DNA of 6,797 nt from Acidocella sp. (GTDB taxonomy: Bacteria > Pseudomonadota > Alphaproteobacteria > Acetobacterales > Acetobacteraceae): positions 1-6,797 of the forward strand of contig JAQUAC010000121.1 of assembly GCA_028687415.1 (NCBI GenBank), in the 5' to 3' direction. Numbering within the stretch: position 1 is the first letter of the stretch; the number at the start of each line of letters is the position of its first letter. The notes beneath the pieces were generated by a model. It saw only the letters and a program-made list of their open reading frames with translations, did not search any database and was not told the origin of the DNA. The position numbers were made by a program, and so were the translations under genes. Shown here in pieces: positions 1 to 5,013 of the stretch.

Positions 1-203
1 TCTTCCCCAAAACCGGCCGCGTTGGCACCATCTGCCGCGATTTCTGTATCGTCAACGGCCTCACCCTGCGCGCCGTGCGCGACACCACGGAGTTCTCCCC
101 GCCGCTTACCATCACCGAGGCGGAGATTGATGAGATGGTCGCGATCGCGAAGAAATCCATTGAGCAGACCTACGAGCTCGTGAAAGAGGAGGTCACGGTG
201 TGA
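1..203 (+). CDS. Class III (omega) aminotransferase, C-terminal fragment; probably putrescine/diamine-pyruvate transaminase
   Basis: This is the last 66 codons of a gene whose start lies before the window; codons begin at position 3 and the TGA stop is at 201-203. The visible peptide contains VGTICRDFCIVNGL, then LRAVRDT, then FSPPLTITEAEIDEMV. That is the typical end of PLP-dependent class III aminotransferases of the SpuC type, in which the tail helps close the active site. The pyridoxal lysine is outside the window, so activity cannot be judged. Members of this group transfer the amino group of putrescine, cadaverine or another omega-amine to pyruvate, giving 4-aminobutanal from putrescine. 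The stop overlaps the start of the next gene by 4 bases, so the two are surely co-transcribed and probably translationally coupled. The agmatine-to-putrescine genes downstream make putrescine, or its gamma-glutamyl derivative, the likely substrate. Family call is firm; substrate is inferred from context. Confidence 0.85.
   Translation, partial: FPKTGRVGTICRDFCIVNGLTLRAVRDTTEFSPPLTITEAEIDEMVAIAKKSIEQTYELVKEEVTV
187..193 (+). promoter_or_regulatory. Strong Shine-Dalgarno for the GS-like ligase
   Basis: AGGAGGT lies inside the last codons of the aminotransferase gene, 6 bases before the GTG at 200. It is a near-perfect anti-16S match at good spacing, and it supports choosing this GTG rather than the in-frame GTG at 206. 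Confidence 0.8.
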
Positions 204-1567
204 ACGTGCTCGCCCCTAACGATACCACCGCGAAAGCGGCGCTGCTCGCCGAGGCCGACCTTATCGAGGCCTTCATCATTGATGTGAACGGCGTGCCACG
301 CGGCAAATGGCTGCAACGCGACAAGGCAAAGGCCTTGTTTGGCTCAGGCATCGCCATACCGCGTTCGGCTTTTCTGCTGGATATCTGGGGGCGGGACGTG
401 GTGGAGGGCGGCATCGCCTACGATACCGGAGACCCGGATGGTCTCTGCGTCGCGGTGCCGCATTCCATCACGCGCATGGGCTGGGCGGAGGGCAATGCCG
501 TCCAAGCCATGCTCACCATGCGCGAGGCCGATGGCGGCTTATTTTACCTGGACCCGAGAGGCGTTTTGGCACGGGTGCTGGAGCGCTACGCGGCGGCGGG
601 CCTCACCCCGGCGCTGGGCGTGGAGCTTGAATTCTACCTTGTTGACCCAGGCCGCTCCGGCGGCCTGAAAATCGCCCCGCGCGGTGCCGACGAATCCGGC
701 TGGCGCGGCTGGCAGATTGATGCTGTCGGCCTCGGTGAGATTTACGATTACGAGGCCGTGCTGCGCGAGATGCTCACCACGGCCCAGGCGCAGGAGATCA
801 CGCTGGAAACGCTGGTGAGCGAGTCCGGCCCTGGGCAGTTCGAGGTCACGCTGAAATATTCCACAGATGCCTTGCGCGTCGCGGATTCCGCCACCTTGTT
901 CAAGCGCACCATCAAGCACATTGCCCGCAAGCACGGCCTCACCGCCACCTTCATGGCCAAGCCTTACGGGCAATGGGCTGGCTCGGGCATGCATGTGCAC
1001 ATGTCGGTATTGGACCGTGCCGGCAACAACATCTTCGTGGGCAGCGAGACCCGCGCCGCCCCGGTGCTCTACAACGCGCTCGGCGGCATCATCCAGGCCA
1101 TGCCGGACACGATGCTGACCCTCGCCCCGCACGCCAATTCCTACCGCCGCTTCGCCCCCGGCGTACACGCCCCCACTTACGGCGATTGGGGGCACGACAA
1201 CCGCCTCGCCGCCTTGCGCGTCATCACTTCAGACCCCGCCGCCTCGCGCATCGAGCACCGTGTGGCGGGCGCGGATTGCAACCCGTATCTCGCCTTCGCC
1301 TCGCTGCTCGGCTCCGCGCTTTGGGGCATCGAGACCCAGGCCGATCCCGGCTCCGAGACCCTTGCCGACAAGCGCGGGCCGGAGGCACCGCCTTTGCCCA
1401 TCGCCTGGTCGAGCGCCGTGGATAAATTCGCCGATTCTGCCATTATCGGAGATAGTTTCGGCACTGAATTCCAGCGCTTCTTCACCGCCACCACGCGGCG
1501 GGAGATCGGCGAGTTCCGCCGCCGTATTTCTGACGTTGAATACGACGCGTATCTTAAAACCGCCTGA
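200..1567 (+). CDS. Glutamine-synthetase-family ligase, probable gamma-glutamylputrescine (polyamine) synthetase
   Basis: A 455-residue protein of the normal length for PuuA/SpuI-type enzymes, which use ATP to join glutamate to an amine such as putrescine in the cytoplasm. The N-terminal beta-grasp part (about 20-110) has the IDVNGVPRGKW motif. The catalytic part has the metal-site glutamates in VELEF (E142, E144), E208 and E215 in SESGPGQFE, GSGMHVHMS (H265, H267), NSYRRFAPG (313-321), DNR (R335) and IEHR (E352, R354). Aligned without gaps to E. coli GlnA, the flap glutamate (E327 in NSYKRLVPGYEAP) is His323 here. The GlnA adenylylation loop (NLYDLP) is replaced by a Pro-rich stretch with no tyrosine (about 391-400). 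Both point away from ammonia as substrate and from GlnE-type control. The start is GTG at 200, with a strong SD and a 4-base overlap with the gene before it. Context next to aguB/aguA favours putrescine; other amines are possible. Confidence 0.85.
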   Translation: MNVLAPNDTTAKAALLAEADLIEAFIIDVNGVPRGKWLQRDKAKALFGSGIAIPRSAFLLDIWGRDVVEGGIAYDTGDPDGLCVAVPHSITRMGWAEGNAVQAMLTMREADGGLFYLDPRGVLARVLERYAAAGLTPALGVELEFYLVDPGRSGGLKIAPRGADESGWRGWQIDAVGLGEIYDYEAVLREMLTTAQAQEITLETLVSESGPGQFEVTLKYSTDALRVADSATLFKRTIKHIARKHGLTATFMAKPYGQWAGSGMHVHMSVLDRAGNNIFVGSETRAAPVLYNALGGIIQAMPDTMLTLAPHANSYRRFAPGVHAPTYGDWGHDNRLAALRVITSDPAASRIEHRVAGADCNPYLAFASLLGSALWGIETQADPGSETLADKRGPEAPPLPIAWSSAVDKFADSAIIGDSFGTEFQRFFTATTRREIGEFRRRISDVEYDAYLKTA

Positions 1568-1574
1568 GGAATAC

Positions 1575-2468
1575 ATGAGAAACGTCACTGTCGCGGCCAC
1601 GCAGATGGCCTGTTCCCTCCACGCACCGGCAAATATTGCCCAGGCCGAAAAGCTGGTGCGCGCCGCAGCGGGGCAGGGGGCGCAGATCATCCTGATCCAG
1701 GAGCTTTTTGAGACCCCGTATTTCTGCCAGGACCAGATCCACGAGTTTTTTGACCTGGCGAAGCCGCTGGCGGAAAACGTGGCGGTGAAGCATTTCGCCC
1801 CCATTGCCAAGGAACTCGGCGTGGTGCTGCCCATCTCGGTGTTCGAGCGCGCCGGGCAGAGCTTCTTCAACACCGTCGTAATTCTCGACGCCGACGGCAG
1901 CAATCTCGGCTATTACCGAAAATCCCACATCCCCGACGGCCCCGGCTATAACGAGAAATTCTACTTCTCCCCCGGCGATACCGGCTTCAAGGTGTGGCAG
2001 ACCAAGCACGCCCGCATCGGCGTCGGCATCTGTTGGGACCAATGGTTCCCCGAATGCGCCCGCGCCATGGCGCTGATGGGCGCCGAGCTGCTGCTCTACC
2101 CCACCGCCATTGGTTCCGAGCCGCAAGACCCCACGCTGGATTCCAGCGGCCATTGGCAGCGCACCATGCAGGGCCACGCCGCCGCTAATCTCACCCCGCT
2201 CATCGCCTCCAACCGCATCGGCACCGAGCCGGGGCGCAAGGGCACGGAGATCACCTTCTACGGCTCCTCCTTTATCGCGGACCACACCGGCGCCAAGGTG
2301 GCCGAGGCCACCCGCACGGATGAAACCATCCTCACCGCCACTTTCGACCTCGACGAGATCGCCAAAATCCGCGCCTCCTGGGGCGTCTTCCGCGACCGCC
2401 GCCCCGAGCTCTACACCCCGCTCCTCACGCTGGACGGCACCACCCGTCATCGGGCGACGCAGCCATGA
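1575..2468 (+). CDS. aguB: N-carbamoylputrescine amidase (AguB)
   Basis: A 297-residue carbon-nitrogen hydrolase of the nitrilase superfamily, the usual length for AguB. It hydrolyses N-carbamoylputrescine to putrescine, CO2 and ammonia, the second step of the agmatine deiminase pathway. The catalytic triad is visible: Glu43 in IQELFETPYF, Lys116 in YYRKSHIPDGPGYNE and Cys153 in GVGICWDQWFPE; Glu127 in YNEKFYF is a likely fourth active-site acid. The run from YYRKSHIPD to FKVW, and MQGHAAANLTPLIASNR (198-214), are characteristic of the AguB clade rather than generic nitrilases. The ATG at 1575 is chosen because the family N-terminus (RNVTVAATQM) begins there. GAGGA at 1566-1570 precedes it by 4 bases and overlaps the upstream stop. 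The frame is open further upstream, but that part lies within the ligase gene and is not AguB-like. The stop overlaps aguA. Confidence 0.95.
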   Translation: MRNVTVAATQMACSLHAPANIAQAEKLVRAAAGQGAQIILIQELFETPYFCQDQIHEFFDLAKPLAENVAVKHFAPIAKELGVVLPISVFERAGQSFFNTVVILDADGSNLGYYRKSHIPDGPGYNEKFYFSPGDTGFKVWQTKHARIGVGICWDQWFPECARAMALMGAELLLYPTAIGSEPQDPTLDSSGHWQRTMQGHAAANLTPLIASNRIGTEPGRKGTEITFYGSSFIADHTGAKVAEATRTDETILTATFDLDEIAKIRASWGVFRDRRPELYTPLLTLDGTTRHRATQP

Positions 2469-3550
2469 CCACGCCGCGCGAGGCCGGTTTCGCCATGCCG
2501 GCGGAATGGGCGCCGCATACCGGATGCTGGATGATCTGGCCCGAGCGCACGGATAACTGGCGCCTGGGCGCCAAGCCCGCCCAGGCGGCGTTCACAGCGG
2601 TAGCCAGCGCCATCGCCCGGTTCGAGCCAGTGACGATGATGGTGAGCGCCAAGCAATACGCCAATGCCCGCGCCGCGCTGCCGGAGGCGGTCCGGCTGGT
2701 TGAGGTCAGCACCAACGATTCCTGGGCGCGGGATGTGGGGGCAAGCTTCCTGCTCGGGCCAAATGGCGCTCTGGGCGGGGTGGATTGGCCCTTCAACGCC
2801 TGGGGCGGCCTCACCGGCGGGCTGTATTTCCCATGGGATCTGGACGATCAGGTAGCGGCGAAGATGCTGCAAATGGAGCGCGCCCAGCGCTTCCCCGCGC
2901 CGTTGGTCATCGAGGGCGGCGCCATTCACGTGGATGGCGAGGGCACGGTACTGGTGGTGGAGGAATGCGTCCTCAACGAAAACCGCAATCCGGATGTGAA
3001 GCGCCAGGACATGGAGCGGATGCTGAAGGATTATCTCGGCGCCAGCCACGTCATCTGGCTGGCTAATGGCGTGCCGGGCGATGAGACCAACGGCCATGTC
3101 GACAACCTCGCCTGCTTCATCCGCCCCGGCACGGTGCTGCTCACCTGGTGCGACGACCCGGCGGACCCGCATTACGCCGTCAGCCGTGACGCCGAAGCCC
3201 GGCTCAAGGGCGCGCGGGACGCCAAGGGCCGCGAACTCGTAATCGAGCGCATCCCCATGCCCACGCCGATGTTTTTCACGGCGGAGGAAGCGGCGGGCAT
3301 CGACGCGGGCGGCAGCGGCATGAGCCGCGAGGCGGGTGAGCGTCTCGCCGCCTCTTACGTCAATTTTTATATCGCCAATGGCGCGATTATTGCTCCACGC
3401 TTCGGTGTGGAAACGGATGCGCCGGCGCGCGAGGTGCTGGCGCGGGCGTTCCCAGAGCGGGAAATCGTGATGGTGCCGGCGCGCGAGATTTTGCTCGGTG
3501 GTGGCAATATTCATTGCATCACGCAGCAGCAACCAGGGTTTTCAGGGTAA
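2465..3550 (+). CDS. aguA: Agmatine deiminase (agmatine iminohydrolase, AguA)
   Basis: A 361-residue protein of the peptidylarginine-deiminase-like fold, normal length for bacterial AguA. It converts agmatine and water to N-carbamoylputrescine and ammonia, the step before AguB. Motifs in order: MPAEWAPHTGCWMIWPER (11-28), the family N-terminal signature; NDSWARDVG (84-92) with Asp90; WPFNAWGG (108-115); EGGAIHVDGEG (150-160) with Glu150; NGHVDNLACF (209-218) with His211 and Asp213; and GGGNIHCITQQQP (345-357) with the nucleophile Cys351. All key residues are present, so the enzyme should be active. The ATG overlaps the aguB stop as ATGA. No good ribosome-binding site is seen before it, so translation probably depends on ribosomes ending aguB. 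The gene ends in tandem stops, TAATAA (3548-3553). Confidence 0.96.
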   Translation: MTTPREAGFAMPAEWAPHTGCWMIWPERTDNWRLGAKPAQAAFTAVASAIARFEPVTMMVSAKQYANARAALPEAVRLVEVSTNDSWARDVGASFLLGPNGALGGVDWPFNAWGGLTGGLYFPWDLDDQVAAKMLQMERAQRFPAPLVIEGGAIHVDGEGTVLVVEECVLNENRNPDVKRQDMERMLKDYLGASHVIWLANGVPGDETNGHVDNLACFIRPGTVLLTWCDDPADPHYAVSRDAEARLKGARDAKGRELVIERIPMPTPMFFTAEEAAGIDAGGSGMSREAGERLAASYVNFYIANGAIIAPRFGVETDAPAREVLARAFPEREIVMVPAREILLGGGNIHCITQQQPGFSG

Positions 3551-3554
3551 TAAA

Positions 3555-3561
3555 AGGGGGA
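3555..3561 (+). promoter_or_regulatory. Shine-Dalgarno of the permease gene
   Basis: AGGGGGA in the 15-base gap after aguA, 4 bases before the GTG at 3566. This purine-rich site decides the GTG start. The ATG at 3561 and the GTG at 3564 are in another frame. Confidence 0.65.
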
Positions 3562-3565
3562 TGGT

Positions 3566-4939
3566 GTGAGTACACAGTTAAAAGCAAATTCGCTGTCGTT
3601 TTTTGAATCGATCATCATGGGCGTGGCCGGCTCAGCGCCGGGTTTCTCCATTGCCGTGGCTATTGCCGGGCTGCTCGCCACGGCGGGCAAGGTCTCGCCC
3701 AATGCGCTGCTGATCTTCGCGGTGCCCATGCTCGGCATCGCCGTGGCGTATAAGGGCCTCAATAAAAAGATGCCCAATGCCGGTGCAGCCTATGAATGGA
3801 CCAAATCCGTATTTGGCGGATTTTTCGGCTATTTCTCCGGCTGGGCGCTGCTCATTGCCGCCATGGTGTTTATGGTCACCGGCTCCGTGCCACTCGGCAC
3901 CGCCACCATCGACCTGGTGGACCCCAGCCTCGCCAGCAATGTGTTTCTCACCACCGGCATCGGCGCGGTGTGGTTTCTCATCATCGGCCTCATCCTCATC
4001 TCGGGCATTGAGCTGACCAGCAAAATCCAGGTGGTGATGAGTTCCATCGAGCTTGGCATCCTGTTCGTCATCTCCATCGCCGCCTTCCTGCATAGCGGCA
4101 CGGCGGGCGCGGTCTCGCCCTTTTCCTGGTCCTGGTTCGGTTTCAACTATCCGGCCGGCACCTTCGCCGCCTCCTCGCTGAGCGTCGTGTTTCTGTACTG
4201 GGGCTGGGACGTCACCAGCAATCTCTCCGAGGAAACCAAAGGCCACCCGAAGAACGATGCCGGCCAGGGCGGCTTCCTGAGCATCTTCATCACCATCGCC
4301 TCCTTTGTTGCCTTCACCGTGGCGGCGTTGATGATGTTCACGCTCTCCGATGCCTCCAACTTCTCGGACAACCTGATCTACCACGTCGCCATCGCTGCCG
4401 GGCTGGGCAAGACGGGCGGATACGCCGCCTCGCTGGTGCTAATCCTTTCCAGCGTCGCGACGCTGGAAACCACGATGCTGCAATTCTCCCGCACCCTGTT
4501 CGCCATGGGCCGGGATCGCGCGCTGCCGACCTATTTCGGCTCGGTGCATGAGCGCACGGTTACGCCGGTACGCACCATGTACCTGCTGCTGGCGGTTGGC
4601 TTGGTCATGATCTTCGCGTCCAGCTTCATGCCGTCTGTCTCCGTCATTCTGTCGTATTCCGTGAGCGCCATTGCCGTTCAGGTTTGCTATTACTACGGCC
4701 TTGCCGGTCTCGTCTGCGCCTGGGTGTACCGCGACAGCTACAAGACCTCGATAGGCACGTTCCTGCATTATGTCGTCTACCCGGCGCTCAGCGCCGTGAC
4801 GCTCATCGGGCTGGGGCTGTACGCCATTTCCACTTTCGACACGCTTATCAAAGTGGTCGGCATCGGTGGTTTGGTCATCGGCATCCTGTTTTTCCGGCCG
4901 AAAGGGTATGCCCGCCACGGCGTCATCCCGGCGGAATAA
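3566..4939 (+). CDS. APC-superfamily amino acid/polyamine permease, probable agmatine or putrescine importer
   Basis: A 457-residue inner-membrane transporter of the amino acid-polyamine-organocation superfamily, with about 12 hydrophobic segments and no signal peptide. TM1 (about 12-40) carries GVAGSAPGFS, the place where TM1 is normally broken to bind the substrate amine/carboxyl. TM2 spans about 46-62 and is followed by MPNAGAAYEW (69-78), the conserved loop of the family. TM6 and the loop after it contain YWGWDVTSNLSEETKGHPKN (211-230), matching the family pattern of Trp/Asp followed by Ser-Glu-Glu and Pro. SRTLFAMGRDRALP (308-321) is the conserved cytoplasmic loop before TM9. The last helices end near 443, leaving a short tail. 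Starts at GTG 3566 after a good SD. It closes the agmatine operon and is followed directly by a terminator. Family is sure; import of agmatine and/or putrescine is inferred from context only. Antiport is possible. Confidence 0.87.
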   Translation: MSTQLKANSLSFFESIIMGVAGSAPGFSIAVAIAGLLATAGKVSPNALLIFAVPMLGIAVAYKGLNKKMPNAGAAYEWTKSVFGGFFGYFSGWALLIAAMVFMVTGSVPLGTATIDLVDPSLASNVFLTTGIGAVWFLIIGLILISGIELTSKIQVVMSSIELGILFVISIAAFLHSGTAGAVSPFSWSWFGFNYPAGTFAASSLSVVFLYWGWDVTSNLSEETKGHPKNDAGQGGFLSIFITIASFVAFTVAALMMFTLSDASNFSDNLIYHVAIAAGLGKTGGYAASLVLILSSVATLETTMLQFSRTLFAMGRDRALPTYFGSVHERTVTPVRTMYLLLAVGLVMIFASSFMPSVSVILSYSVSAIAVQVCYYYGLAGLVCAWVYRDSYKTSIGTFLHYVVYPALSAVTLIGLGLYAISTFDTLIKVVGIGGLVIGILFFRPKGYARHGVIPAE

Positions 4940-4950
4940 TGCCGAACCGA

Positions 4951-4977
4951 CCGGGGCCGAGAGGCCCCGGTTTTTTT
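4951..4977 (+). terminator. Intrinsic terminator of the agmatine/putrescine operon
   Basis: A perfect 8-bp GC-only stem (CCGGGGCC, 4951-4958, and GGCCCCGG, 4963-4970) with a GAGA loop is followed by seven T (4971-4977). It begins 11 bases after the permease stop. Read from the other strand the hairpin has no T-run after it, so it is mainly one-directional. Confidence 0.95.
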
Positions 4978-5013
4978 AGAATACCCTCCCTCAAGGAAGC
5001 CGCCGGTCTCCGC

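Noticed and set aside
1260..1574. In-frame upstream extension of aguB starting at GTG 1260, giving a 402-residue protein.
   Set aside because: The first 105 residues overlap the conserved end of the ligase gene in another frame and look like low-complexity Arg/Pro/Ser translation. The nitrilase family start matches the ATG at 1575.
1554..2450. Minus-strand open frame of 298 codons opposite aguB.
   Set aside because: Gly/Val/Glu-rich shadow without recognisable domains; aguB on the other strand is unambiguous.
3486..3520. Possible promoter before the permease (TTGCTC followed by an AT-rich stretch).
   Set aside because: Poor match to -10 and -35 boxes, and it lies within the essential C-terminal coding part of aguA. 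The short gap supports read-through from the operon.
2447..3532. Long minus-strand open frame (361 codons) opposite aguA.
   Set aside because: It mirrors aguA almost exactly, has His/Arg-rich composition with no motif, and is expected by chance opposite GC-rich genes. The plus strand has a full set of AguA catalytic motifs.
3632..4384. Minus-strand open frame of 250 codons opposite the permease.
   Set aside because: Composition is Gly/Asp/Glu/His-rich, as expected for the complement of membrane-protein codons. No family features.
4951..4977. Bidirectional terminator.
   Set aside because: On the minus strand the hairpin is followed by TCGGTTCGGC, not a T-run, so only the plus-strand direction is supported.
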